Positions 24,050 to 36,230 of a stretch of DNA of 64,000 bases are shown in pieces. The notes beneath the pieces are model-generated. The model saw nothing but the letters and a program-made list of their open reading frames with translations. It had not been told where the DNA came from and did no database searches. The stretch is taken from positions 411,354 through 475,353 of the forward strand of contig JACKHS010000001.1 in NCBI GenBank assembly GCA_020638875.1, given 5' to 3'. The position numbers and the translations under genes are program-made. Position 1 is the stretch's first letter. Each line of letters opens with the position of its first letter. This DNA is from Planctomycetota bacterium (GTDB lineage: Bacteria; Planctomycetota; UBA1135; GCA-002686595).

Positions 24050-25245
24050 GGGAGCGTTCCCGGAAGTTCCTGTCCGGCCGCGGCATGCGCAAGCTGCGCC
24101 GCGACCGCATGGCCATGGCCGCCCTCGCCGTCATCGGCGTCTACCTGGCCCTGGCGCTGCTCGTGCTGCTCGGCGTGCCATCGGAGGACGCCGTGCAAGA
24201 GCGCGTCGCGCCCGACAACACGCCCGGGTTCTTCGCTCGCGGCACGGCGGAGCGCCGGCTCGACTCCGCGCAGTTCCACCTCGACTCGATCCAGCGCAGC
24301 GTGCGCTCGAGCGACCCGGCCAAGGCGATCGCGGAGCACCGCCTCGGCACGCTGCAGCTCGTCCAGGTGTCGCCCGAGGAGCTCGAGTCGCGCCTGACCG
24401 AGGCGTGGCGCGCGTTCGACGCCGCGAGCGCGCTCGAGGACGACATCGAGAGCCCGGCCGCCACGGCGCGGCTCGACGAGCTCGACACCGCGATCGACGC
24501 GCTCTACGTCCAGCCCACGGGCTTCGCCGCGGCGACGCGCTTCGCGCAGCTCGCCCTCGGCACCGACCGCCAAGGCCGCTCGATCCTGCTGCGCGCGGTC
24601 TACTCCGCGAAGGTCGCCGTGCAGATCGGCGTCGTGTCGGCGCTGATCGCGGTGCTGATCGGCACGCTGCTGGGCGCGGCGGCGGGCTACTTCGGCGGTT
24701 GGGTCGACCACCTCGTCGTGTGGCTCTACTCGACCTTCAGCTCGATCCCCTGGATCGTGCTGCTGATGGTGATCGCGACCGTCTGCCGCGGCGACGCCTT
24801 CGCGCCGCTCGTCGAGCGCATGCCGCTGCTGCCGGTCTACGCCGCCTTCTGCCTCTCCTTCTGGATCTCGCCCTGCCGCGTGGTGCGCGGCGAGGTGATG
24901 AAGCTCAAGGAGCTCGAGTACGTGCAGGCCGCCGCGGCCGTCGGCTTCGGCCGCATGCGCATCCTGCTGCGCCACGTGATCCCCAACACGGCGCACCTCG
25001 CGTTCATCAACTTCTCGCTGCTGTTCATCGGCGCCATCAAGGCCGAGGTGATCCTGTCCTTCCTGGGCCTGGGCGTGCAGGGCACGCCGTCCTGGGGCGT
25101 GATGATCAACCACGCCAAGGCCGAGGTGCTGAACGGCTTCTTCTGGCAGATCGGCACGGCCACGGGCTTCATGCTCGTGCTGGTGCTCGCCTTCAACGTC
25201 CTCTCGGACGCCTTGCAGGACGCCTTCGACCCCAAGCACGTCTGA
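24046..25245 (+). CDS. Oligopeptide ABC transporter permease, OppC/DppC type
   Basis: 399 residues. The GTG at 24046 overlaps the preceding TGA. One N-terminal helix (MAMAALAVIGVYLALALLVL) is followed by an unusually long extracytoplasmic insert of about 120 residues (roughly 45-165, helical and charged), then the usual five-helix permease core. The coupling loop is LEYVQAAAAVGFGRMRILLRH with VIPNTAHLAF, and SWGVMINHA follows. OppC-type proteins are often near 300 residues, so the insert is the odd feature here; such inserts do occur in some family branches. Confidence 0.9.
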   Translation: MRERSRKFLSGRGMRKLRRDRMAMAALAVIGVYLALALLVLLGVPSEDAVQERVAPDNTPGFFARGTAERRLDSAQFHLDSIQRSVRSSDPAKAIAEHRLGTLQLVQVSPEELESRLTEAWRAFDAASALEDDIESPAATARLDELDTAIDALYVQPTGFAAATRFAQLALGTDRQGRSILLRAVYSAKVAVQIGVVSALIAVLIGTLLGAAAGYFGGWVDHLVVWLYSTFSSIPWIVLLMVIATVCRGDAFAPLVERMPLLPVYAAFCLSFWISPCRVVRGEVMKLKELEYVQAAAAVGFGRMRILLRHVIPNTAHLAFINFSLLFIGAIKAEVILSFLGLGVQGTPSWGVMINHAKAEVLNGFFWQIGTATGFMLVLVLAFNVLSDALQDAFDPKHV

Positions 25246-25258
25246 GGAGCTCGGAGCC

Positions 25259-27237
<1,979 letters not shown>

Positions 27238-27244
27238 AGCGCAG

Positions 27245-27278
27245 CGGCCGGCGCGGTGAGGGCTCACCGCGCCGGCCG
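27245..27278. terminator. Perfect bidirectional hairpin between convergent genes
   Basis: CGGCCGGCGCGGTGA (27245-27259) and its exact reverse complement (27264-27278) flank a 4-nt loop. It starts 7 bp after the oppF-type stop and lies 22 bp past the end of the convergent gene at 27300. No T-tract is present, but the stem is very stable and probably serves both genes. Confidence 0.65.
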
Positions 27279-27299
27279 CCGCGCTGGGCGCGAGCGCGC

Positions 27300-28622
27300 C
27301 TACGGGACGAAGACGACCTCGACGCCGTTCGAGAGGTTGAAGAAGGAGCCGCACGGCGAGCCCTGCGGGTCGCGGTACCAGGCCTGGAAGCGGCGCGTGT
27401 CGCCGGCCGACCAGCCGCCCGCGGGCGCGAGGCCCGGGCCCCAGCTCGCGGCGCCCGCGGCGTTCGCCGGCGTGACGCCCAGGCGCTTGACCGAGCCGCC
27501 GGCGCAGCGGAAGCCGTCGCCGAAGAGGAAGCCCGGGCTGCCCTGCGCGACGCGGTTGTCGGCCGAGAAGAGCAGCGCGGGCTGGTTCGGCGCGAGGCCG
27601 CTGCCCTGGAAGTTCAGGCTGTCCGTGGTGAGGCTCGCCGCGCCGAAGCCGCGCAGCTCCGCGCCCAGGCCGGTCGAGTTCGTGCAGCCCGTCTCGGCCG
27701 TCGCGTCGTTGCCGCACGGGCACGGCCCCGAGGTGCCGTCGCCGAAGCAGTAGCGCGCGTAGCCCTGTCCGGCGTCCACGATGAAGCTGTAGGTGGAGTT
27801 GCCGGCGATCGTGGTGTCGAACACCTGCACGACGTTGCCGGCGGCGTCGTAGCCGCGCACGAAGGTGTCGTAGTGCCCGGAGATCCAGACGACGCCGGAG
27901 TCGTCCACGGCCAGCGACCACGTCGAGGTCAGCGTGCTCCCGATCACCGCGGTCCACTGGTTCAGCACGGTGCCGTCCGGCTGACAGTGCAGCACCTCGC
28001 CCTCGCGGCCGATGACCCACACGGTCCCGTCGCCCGCGACGGCCACGTCCGAGGCGTCCCACGGCGTCGCGAAGGAGTGCAGCACGTTGCCGGCGACGTC
28101 GAGGTGCCAGACCATGCCGTCGGGGTTGCCCGGGTAGTTCATGAGGTCCGCCACCCAGAGCGTCTGGTCGGACTGCACCTGGCAGCCCATCGGCGCGATC
28201 ATGCCCGAGGGCAGCAGCGTGCTCAGGAGCGCGCCGCTGAGCGGGTCGTAGACGAGGATGCCGTCGAAGCGCGAGCACAGCGCGATGCTGCCGTCCGCGT
28301 ACGCGTCGATGTCGGAGGCGTAGAACGACGTGCTGACGGGGAAGCTCGTGAACAGCGTGCCGTTGGGCTCGAAGACGTGGATCTGCCGCGTCCCGCTGTT
28401 GTTGTGCACCGCGAGGCGTCCGTCGGGCAGGCGCGTCGCGGCGATCCAGCTCGACTCGTTGCCGGTGATCGTCTGGCTGACGACGCCGCCGGGACCGTAG
28501 CCCTGCACGGACGAGCTGCCACTGCCCGGGTAGACGAGGACGAGGTCGCCCTGTTGGAGATCGGCGTGGGCCGCGGAGGTCGCCGCGGCGAGCACGAGCG
28601 CGAGGAGGAGGGGCTTCGACAT
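27300..28622 (-). CDS. Secreted propeller protein with a Cys-containing C-terminal module
   Basis: 440 residues. The signal peptide starts MSKPLLLALVLAAATSAAHA. Residues about 25-310 form an NHL/SMP-30-like propeller with repeated units: ATRLPDGRLAVHN, DIDAYADGSIALCSR, DVAVAGDGTVWVIGREG and SLAVDDSGVVWISG. The last 130 residues or so are a separate beta module opening YCFGDGTSGPCPCGNDA, with Cys-rich start and Gly/Asn-rich body, ending in GVEVVFVP. This kind of C-terminal module is, to my knowledge, common in predicted surface proteins of some high-GC Planctomycetota, possibly as a sorting or adhesion domain. Role unknown. The ATG at 28622 has no obvious Shine-Dalgarno. Confidence 0.8.
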   Translation of the reverse strand: MSKPLLLALVLAAATSAAHADLQQGDLVLVYPGSGSSSVQGYGPGGVVSQTITGNESSWIAATRLPDGRLAVHNNSGTRQIHVFEPNGTLFTSFPVSTSFYASDIDAYADGSIALCSRFDGILVYDPLSGALLSTLLPSGMIAPMGCQVQSDQTLWVADLMNYPGNPDGMVWHLDVAGNVLHSFATPWDASDVAVAGDGTVWVIGREGEVLHCQPDGTVLNQWTAVIGSTLTSTWSLAVDDSGVVWISGHYDTFVRGYDAAGNVVQVFDTTIAGNSTYSFIVDAGQGYARYCFGDGTSGPCPCGNDATAETGCTNSTGLGAELRGFGAASLTTDSLNFQGSGLAPNQPALLFSADNRVAQGSPGFLFGDGFRCAGGSVKRLGVTPANAAGAASWGPGLAPAGGWSAGDTRRFQAWYRDPQGSPCGSFFNLSNGVEVVFVP

Positions 28623-28809
28623 GGGAGCGGAGGGGTGCGGGCGAGGTCGGCCGGGTGGGCGGTGATTCCCCAGGGAAACCCCGAGGGACGACCTCAGGCT
28701 AGCTCGCCGGCGCGGATCGCGCCAGCCGCCGCCTCCCGCCCGTGCGCCACTCGCCCGTTTCCGGGCGAAGCGCACGCGCCTCGCGCGGGCGTCCCCCGCG
28801 CGACTCCGG

Positions 28810-28815
28810 TAGCCT
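28810..28815 (+). promoter_or_regulatory. Putative -10 element (TAGCCT) for glpK, leaderless type
   Basis: TAGCCT is followed by exactly 7 nt and then the GTG start of glpK at 28823. No Shine-Dalgarno sequence is present. Confidence 0.5.
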
Positions 28816-28822
28816 CGTCGGC

Positions 28823-30328
28823 GTGAGCGCGGACCGCATCGTCGCCATCGACCAGGGCACCACCAGCACGCGCTGCCTGGTCTTCGACCCCCAGGGCCGC
28901 GTGCACGGCCTGGCGCAGCGCGAACACGCGCAGCACTACCCGCGGCCGGGCTGGGTCGAGCACGACCCGCTCGAGATCTGGCGCGCGACGCAGGAGGTCG
29001 TCGCCGGCGCGCTCGAGGCCGCCGGCCGCCCCGTCGCGGCCGCGCTCGGCCTGACCAACCAGCGCGAGACGCTGGTCGTCTGGAACCCGCGCACCGGCGA
29101 GCCGTGGTGCAACGCGATCGTCTGGCAGGACCTGCGCACGCAGGCGCTCTGCGCGGAGCTCGGCGGCGACGCCGGGCCCGACCGCTTCCGCGCCCGGACC
29201 GGCCTGCCGCTCGCGACCTACTTCAGCGGGCCGAAGCTGCGCTGGGTGCTCGATCACGTCGAGGGCGTGCGCGCCGCGGCGGCGCGCGGCGAGGTCTGCG
29301 CGGGCACGATCGACGCGTGGCTGATCTGGAACCTGACCGGCGGCGTCGACGGCGGCGCGTTCGTCACCGACGTGACCAACGCCTCGCGCACGCTGCTGTT
29401 CGACCTGGAGCACCTCGACTGGTCGGACGAGCTGTGCGCCGCGCTCGACGTGCCGCGCGCCGTGCTGCCGCGCGTGGTCGCGTCGAGCGTGCGCGAGCCG
29501 TGGGGCTACACCGCGAAGGACGGACCGCTCGGTGCGCGCGTGCCGGTCTGCGCCGCGCTCGGCGACCAGCAGGCCGCGCTGCTCGGCCAGGGCTGCGTCG
29601 CGCCGGGCGAGGCCAAGAACACCTACGGCACGGGCTGCTTCCTGCTGCAGCACACGGGCACGCGGCCGGTGCTGTCGAGCGCGGGGCTCCTGACCACCGT
29701 CGCCTACCGGCTCGGCGACGCGCCGGCGTGCTACGCGCTGGAGGGCTCGGTCGCGATCGCCGGCGCGCTCGTGCAGTGGCTGCGCGACAACCTCGGCCTC
29801 ATCGCCGACGCGGCCGAGATCGAGCCGCTCGCGCGCAGCGTCGAGGACAACGGCGGCGCGTACCTCGTGCCGGCCTTCGCGGGCCTGTTCGCGCCACACT
29901 GGCGCGCCGACGCGCGCGGCGTGATCTGCGGCCTGACGCGCTACGTCACCAAGGCGCACCTGGCGCGCGCCGCGCTCGAAGCCGTCGCGCACCAGGTCGT
30001 CGACGTGCTCGCGGCGATGCGCGCCGACACCGGCATCGACGCCGCGGAGCTGCGCGTCGACGGCGGCATGGTGCGCAACGAGCTCTTGATGCAACTGCAG
30101 GCCGACCTGGCCGACCTCGCGATCGTGCGCCCGGCGCAGCCCGAGACGACGGCGCTCGGTGCGGCGTACGCCGCGGGGCTCGCGACGGGCCTCGTGCCCG
30201 ACGTCGACGACCTGCGCGGCCGCTGGCGCGCCGAGCGGCGCTTCGAGCCGGAGCGCCCCGCGGCGTGGCGCGCGGCCGAACGCGCGCTCTGGGCCAAGGC
30301 GCTCGAGCGCAGCCTCGATTGGGCCTGA
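28823..30328 (+). CDS. glpK: Glycerol kinase
   Basis: 501 residues, the standard length. It phosphorylates glycerol to sn-glycerol 3-phosphate in the cytoplasm. FGGY-family motifs are intact: IVAIDQGTTSTRCLVFD (phosphate loop), RPGWVEHDPLEIW, GLTNQRETLVVW, NAIVWQDLRT, GTIDAWLIWNLTGG and TNASRTLLFDL. ALGDQQAALLGQGC, KNTYGTGCFLLQHTG and LRVDGGMVRNELLMQ follow. The active-site Asp is in ALGDQQAAL. The GTG at 28823 is chosen for the -10-like TAGCCT 7 nt upstream; an upstream in-frame start at 28742 adds an Arg-rich non-coding stretch. No glpF or glpD is adjacent. Confidence 0.96.
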   Translation: MSADRIVAIDQGTTSTRCLVFDPQGRVHGLAQREHAQHYPRPGWVEHDPLEIWRATQEVVAGALEAAGRPVAAALGLTNQRETLVVWNPRTGEPWCNAIVWQDLRTQALCAELGGDAGPDRFRARTGLPLATYFSGPKLRWVLDHVEGVRAAAARGEVCAGTIDAWLIWNLTGGVDGGAFVTDVTNASRTLLFDLEHLDWSDELCAALDVPRAVLPRVVASSVREPWGYTAKDGPLGARVPVCAALGDQQAALLGQGCVAPGEAKNTYGTGCFLLQHTGTRPVLSSAGLLTTVAYRLGDAPACYALEGSVAIAGALVQWLRDNLGLIADAAEIEPLARSVEDNGGAYLVPAFAGLFAPHWRADARGVICGLTRYVTKAHLARAALEAVAHQVVDVLAAMRADTGIDAAELRVDGGMVRNELLMQLQADLADLAIVRPAQPETTALGAAYAAGLATGLVPDVDDLRGRWRAERRFEPERPAAWRAAERALWAKALERSLDWA

Positions 30329-30363
30329 GACCGGAGCGGGCCGAGCGACCCCGCGCCGCGCGG

Positions 30364-32031
<1,668 letters not shown>

Positions 32032-32045
32032 GGGTCGCTCCGCGG

Positions 32046-32585
32046 TCAGAGGGAGAAGTGCGTCGCGCAGAAGGCCTCGACCTCGTCGGCCGACCAACCC
32101 TTCTTGCCGAGCGCTTCGCGGATGCGCTTCACGTCGACGTTGGGGTAGGTGTGCAGCGCCTGCGGCAGGTGCGTCTCGAGGTCGACGACGCGGAAGTCGT
32201 ACTCGCGCTCGGGGCTCTTGAAGACCTCGTACGCCAGCTCCTGATCGACCGTGTTGTCGGGCAGGAAGGTCAGCACCTTCGCCTGCAGGTCGTACAGGTC
32301 GGGCGCGGTCAGGTACTCCGACGCGCAGATGATCAGCTCGTCGCCCGGCGCGCAGGTGCGCGCGGCCGCGCCGTTGAGCACGCAGCAGCGCGAGCCCGGC
32401 TCGCCGTGGATCACGTAGGTCGACAGGCGCGCGCCGGTGGTCTTGTTCCAGATGTCGACGAACTCGAGCGGGTAGAAGCCCGCGCGCTCGCAGTGCTCGG
32501 GGTCGAGCGTGATCGACCCGTGGTACGCGAGATCGGCGCCGGTGACGCGGATGCCGTGGAGCTTGGCGCGAACGACCTGGATCAT
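32046..32585 (-). CDS. PanD-like pyruvoyl-dependent decarboxylase, with extended C-terminus, in the hut cluster
   Basis: 179 residues against about 126 in typical aspartate 1-decarboxylase. Residues 1-125 are clear PanD: VVRAKLHGIRVTGADLAYHGS, with self-cleavage expected at Gly23-Ser24 to form the pyruvoyl group. Lys8, Arg53 and Tyr57 (ARLSTYVI) and Asn71 (LNGAAAR) match the catalytic set. Residues about 126-179 are an extra, charged and partly helical tail (YDFRVVDLETHLP, KRIREALGKKGWSADEVEAF). PanD makes beta-alanine from aspartate for pantothenate synthesis. Here it sits between hutH and hutU, 15 bp before hutU, with no pan gene nearby. It may be the only PanD of the cell, or act on a hut-linked amino acid. 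Confidence 0.85.
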   Translation of the reverse strand: MIQVVRAKLHGIRVTGADLAYHGSITLDPEHCERAGFYPLEFVDIWNKTTGARLSTYVIHGEPGSRCCVLNGAAARTCAPGDELIICASEYLTAPDLYDLQAKVLTFLPDNTVDQELAYEVFKSPEREYDFRVVDLETHLPQALHTYPNVDVKRIREALGKKGWSADEVEAFCATHFSL

Positions 32586-32691
32586 CGAAGGGGGTGCTTC
32601 CGGGGCGGGAACGGGGGCCGCAAGCGCGGCAGGGTAGCACAGCCGGCGCGCGGCGTGGGCGCGGGCGACCGCGGGCGACCGCGGGCGGTGC

Positions 32692-34227
32692 TCAGGCCTC
32701 CAGGCGCCCGCAGGCGGCCTCGGCGGCGGCGGCGACGGTGCCGCCGGCGACGAGCTCGCGCGCGGCCTCGAGGTCGTCGCGCAGGTAGCGGTCCTCGCCC
32801 AGCGGCGCGACGCGCTCGCGCAGCGCGGCGTACACGGCCTCGGCGCCCTTGCCCGCGCGCAGCTCGCGGTGGAACTCGCGCGCCTGCGCGGCGCAGACGA
32901 GCTCGATGGCGAGCCCGCGCTCGACGTTGTCGAGCACCTCGCGCGCCTTGCGCGCCGCCGTGGTGCCCATCGAGACGTGGTCTTCCTGGTTGGCCGAGGT
33001 CGGCACGCTGTCGACCGACGCCGGATGCGCGAGCGCCTTGTTCTCGCTCGCCATCGAGGCCGCCGAGACCTGCGCGATCATGAAGCCCGAGTTCAGGCCC
33101 GGCCGCGGCGTGAGGAACGCCGGCAGGTTCGACAGGTCGGGGTTCACCATCTGCTCGACGCGCCGCTCGCTGATGTTCGCCACCGTGCAGAGCGCCAGCG
33201 CGAGGTAGTCCATCACCATCGACACCGGCTGGCCGTGGAACAGGCCCGCGCTGACGACCTCGCCGGTGTCGGGGAACAGCACCGGGTTGTCGGTCACGGC
33301 GTTGACCTCGTTGGCGAGCACCTCGCCGACGTGCGCGAGCGCGGTCTTGAAGGCGCCGTGCACCTGCGGGATGCAGCGCAGGCAGTACGGGTCCTGCACG
33401 CGGTCGCAGTTCTTGTGGCTGGCGAGCACCTTCGAGCCCTTCAGCAGGCGCGCGAAGTTCCGCGAGACCTTCCCGTGGCCGTCGTGGCCCTTCAGCTCCG
33501 CGAGGCGCGGGTCGAAGGGCTTGAGGCTGCCGAACAGCGCCTCGAGCGAGAGCGACGCCACCGCGTCGGCCGTCTTCGACAGCACCCACGCGCGCAGGCA
33601 GTTCGCGGTGCCGATCGCCTTCATGATCTCGGTGCCGTTGATGAGCGCGAGGCCTTCCTTCGCCTGCAGCACGACCGGCGGCTCGCCGACGGCCTTCAGC
33701 GCGGCCTTCGCCGTCATGCGCTTGCCGCCCACGAACGCGTGGCCGTAGCCCATGTACGCGGCCGAGATCTGCGCCAGCGGCGCGAGGTCGCCGCTCGCCC
33801 CCACCGAGCCCTTCTGCGGCACGTCGGGCACGAAGCCCTTGTTGAACAGGCGCACGAGCGCCTCGACGAGCGCCGGACTCACGCCCGAGTGTCCGCGCAC
33901 GAGGCCGTTGAGGCGCAGCACCTGCGAGATGCGCACCTCGTGCAGCGGCATGCTCGGCCCCATGCCGCAGCAGTGCGAGAGCACGAGGTTGCGCTGCAGC
34001 GTCTCGAGGTCGGCCGCGTCGATCGCGACGCTCTTCAGCTTGCCGAAGCCGGTGGTCAGGCCGTACACGACGTCGCCCGCGGCGACGTGGTCCTCGACGA
34101 CGCGGCGCGCGGCGTGCACGCGCTTCATCGCCGCCGGGGCGACGGCGAGCTCGAGGGGCTCGCCCCACGCCAGCGGCGCGAGGTCGGAGAGGGACAGGGA
34201 GCGCCCGTCCAGGGTGAGTCGCTTCAC
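32692..34227 (-). CDS. hutH: Histidine ammonia-lyase
   Basis: 511 residues, typical size. It deaminates L-histidine to urocanate, step 1 of histidine degradation. The MIO cofactor triad Ala-Ser-Gly is in KGSVGASGDLAPLAQ at about residues 143-145. Other conserved blocks are VYGLTTGFGKL, LQRNLVLSHCCGMG, NGTEIMKA, RVQDPYCLRCIPQVHGA, GLNSGFMIAQVSAASM and TSANQEDHVSMG. The GTG at 34227 gives VKRLTLDGRSLSLSDL, a normal HutH N-terminus. A TAGACT hexamer at 34316-34321 (minus) may be the promoter, leaving a leader of about 90 nt. It begins the hutH, panD-like, hutU cluster. Confidence 0.97.
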   Translation of the reverse strand: MKRLTLDGRSLSLSDLAPLAWGEPLELAVAPAAMKRVHAARRVVEDHVAAGDVVYGLTTGFGKLKSVAIDAADLETLQRNLVLSHCCGMGPSMPLHEVRISQVLRLNGLVRGHSGVSPALVEALVRLFNKGFVPDVPQKGSVGASGDLAPLAQISAAYMGYGHAFVGGKRMTAKAALKAVGEPPVVLQAKEGLALINGTEIMKAIGTANCLRAWVLSKTADAVASLSLEALFGSLKPFDPRLAELKGHDGHGKVSRNFARLLKGSKVLASHKNCDRVQDPYCLRCIPQVHGAFKTALAHVGEVLANEVNAVTDNPVLFPDTGEVVSAGLFHGQPVSMVMDYLALALCTVANISERRVEQMVNPDLSNLPAFLTPRPGLNSGFMIAQVSAASMASENKALAHPASVDSVPTSANQEDHVSMGTTAARKAREVLDNVERGLAIELVCAAQAREFHRELRAGKGAEAVYAALRERVAPLGEDRYLRDDLEAARELVAGGTVAAAAEAACGRLEA

Positions 34228-34318
34228 GAGGCGGGCCGGCCGGCGCCGGCGGGAGAGGGGGCCGCGGGGACGTGCCGCCCGGCGAAGGCGCGCTTCGCGG
34301 GCCGCAGGGGCGAGGAGT

Positions 34319-36061
34319 CTACCCGCGCCTCCCCCCGCGCGCATGCTGCGCCTTCATGGAGTCGATCAGCTCGCGCGGCTGGCCCTTCACGGCGCCTTCG
34401 GGCAGCGGCACGAACAGGTCCGTGTCGCCGTCGAGCTCGATCACCGTCGGCTTCTGCAGGTCCTCGCCGCCCCAGCGCGCCGAGTAGCGCCACGCGCCCT
34501 TGCCGAGGCCCTCGATCACGAGCCGCTCGCCCGCGGGCAGCACGACCGCGTAGGGCCGGCCGTCGACGACGTACTCCACCGGCAACGCCTGGTGGCGCGT
34601 CGAGGTCTCGATCGTGAGCGTCACGTCGCCGTCGCGCGCCGGCTCGAGCGTCAGCTCGACCTCGCGCTCGCCGGGCTGCACCGCGCGGCCGCCCCACAGC
34701 CGCCCGTCGTCGCTGCGCGCGGTGAGGTAGCGCACCGCGGAGAGGTCCTCGTTCGCCGAGAGCGTGAACGTGCCGTCGGCCGCCGTGAAGACGCGCTGGC
34801 GCGTCGCCGGCGCGTGGTCCATGAGGTCGAGCTCGGTCTGCGCGCGCCCGAGCGCGCCGCCGCGCGCGACGACGCTCGCGCCGGTCAGGTCGGGCATCTC
34901 GAGCTGCACGAGCGCGTGGTGCGCCGGCTTGCCGTCGATCAGCACGCGGCCGGTGAGCAGCGGCGCGGCCTCGAGCTGGAAGGTCAGCGCGCTCGTCTCG
35001 CCGGCCACCAGCGTCACCTCCTGCGTCGCCGGCGTCGCCGTCGCGCCGGGCTGGTAGACCTGCACGCGCACGCGCCCGGCCGGCAGCCCGTCGATCTCGA
35101 CGCTCTCGCCCGCGTACAGCGTCGTCGGGTTCTTGAGGTGCCACGGGTACTTGCGCTCCTGCCCGCCGTACTGCGGCTCGAACGGCGTCGAGAGGATCAC
35201 CTGCGCGGGCGCGCCGGTGCCGACGCGGTCGGGCAGCGACACGCGCAGCGACGCGCCGCGGTCGAGCACGTACTTCAGCTTGCCGATCGCGATCGTCATG
35301 CCGGCGGTGATCGGCTCCAGCGCGCGCAGGTCCGCGAAGCCCGGCTTCGAGAGGTAGAGCGGCACCTTCCCGCCGGCGACCGCGGGGAAGTAGAAGACGC
35401 CCTGCTCGTCGGTCTCGCGCTCCTGGCCGTCCATCTGCACGTGCACGCCGGCGAGCGGCTGGTTCGCGCGGTCGACCACCGTGCCGTACACCGCGGCCGC
35501 GCGCCCGAAGCCGAGGTTGAGCTGGGCCGAGCGCCCCTCGCGCAGGAGCACCTCGCGCAGCGCGCCGGGCACGCCGCGGCCGTGAACGCGCGCGAGGCTC
35601 AGGCCGGCGTAGAGGTCGTTCGCGCCGAAGCGCCCGCCCTCGATCGGCAGCACGCGCCCCGCGTTCGGACCGGCGACGAACTCGACCTCGCCCTCGACGC
35701 CGAGCCCGGCCGCGTCGTGCGCCGAGCCCGTCAGGCGCGCGGTCGCGTCGCTGCCGAGCGGCGACGCGTTCGGCGCGCTCAGCCGCCCCGCCGCGGCGAC
35801 GACCTCGAACTCGAGCTTCAGCGGCACGACCACCGTCGTCGCCAGCTCGGCCGCGGCGGCCTGCTCCTCGGCGGTGAGCTGCCGCGGCGCCGCCGCCTCG
35901 ACCGCCGGCGCGAGCTCCGCGGTCGCGGTCGGCGTCGCCGCGCTCGGCCCGACGAGCTCGTCGCGCCGCGGTTCGGCGCCCTCGCGCAGCATCACCACGG
36001 CGACGGCGCCGAGGGCGGCGAGGAAGACGGCGAGGGCCAGGAGCAGCAGGCGTTGGGTCAT
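34319..36061 (-). CDS. Membrane-anchored protein with carboxypeptidase-regulatory-like repeats
   Basis: 580 residues. An N-terminal helix (LLLLALAVFLAALGAVAVVML) acts as signal or anchor. A Pro/Ala/Glu linker to about residue 90 precedes several beta-sandwich units of the carboxypeptidase-regulatory (CarboxypepD_reg/SdrD-B-like) kind. The clearest are VYGTVVDRANQPLAGVHVQMDG followed by TDEQGVFYF, LTGRVLIDGKPAHHALVQLEM followed by FTAADGTFTLSA, and EVELTLEPARDGDVTLTIET. No catalytic residues are visible, so a structural or adhesive surface role is likely. The ATG at 36061 has no clear Shine-Dalgarno; TATCCT lies about 23 nt upstream. Confidence 0.75.
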   Translation of the reverse strand: MTQRLLLLALAVFLAALGAVAVVMLREGAEPRRDELVGPSAATPTATAELAPAVEAAAPRQLTAEEQAAAAELATTVVVPLKLEFEVVAAAGRLSAPNASPLGSDATARLTGSAHDAAGLGVEGEVEFVAGPNAGRVLPIEGGRFGANDLYAGLSLARVHGRGVPGALREVLLREGRSAQLNLGFGRAAAVYGTVVDRANQPLAGVHVQMDGQERETDEQGVFYFPAVAGGKVPLYLSKPGFADLRALEPITAGMTIAIGKLKYVLDRGASLRVSLPDRVGTGAPAQVILSTPFEPQYGGQERKYPWHLKNPTTLYAGESVEIDGLPAGRVRVQVYQPGATATPATQEVTLVAGETSALTFQLEAAPLLTGRVLIDGKPAHHALVQLEMPDLTGASVVARGGALGRAQTELDLMDHAPATRQRVFTAADGTFTLSANEDLSAVRYLTARSDDGRLWGGRAVQPGEREVELTLEPARDGDVTLTIETSTRHQALPVEYVVDGRPYAVVLPAGERLVIEGLGKGAWRYSARWGGEDLQKPTVIELDGDTDLFVPLPEGAVKGQPRELIDSMKAQHARGGRRG

Positions 36062-36230
36062 GCGGGGCAGGGGTACGAGCGGACAGGATAGCGGGACGAC
36101 GCGGCGCGGCGCGGTCGGTCCCCTTTCGCGCGGAAGTCGGCCGCGCGGGAGTGCAAGCGCCGCGCCAGCGCCGCCGACGATGGCGGCCGCGCGCCCCAGG
36201 GCCCACAATGCGGCGCCCCGCCGCGCCGCC

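Noticed and set aside
34316..34321. TAGACT before hutH as a leaderless promoter
   Set aside because: It is about 90 nt from the GTG, and its TAG is the stop of the preceding gene. It may be a normal promoter but does not belong to the leaderless set.
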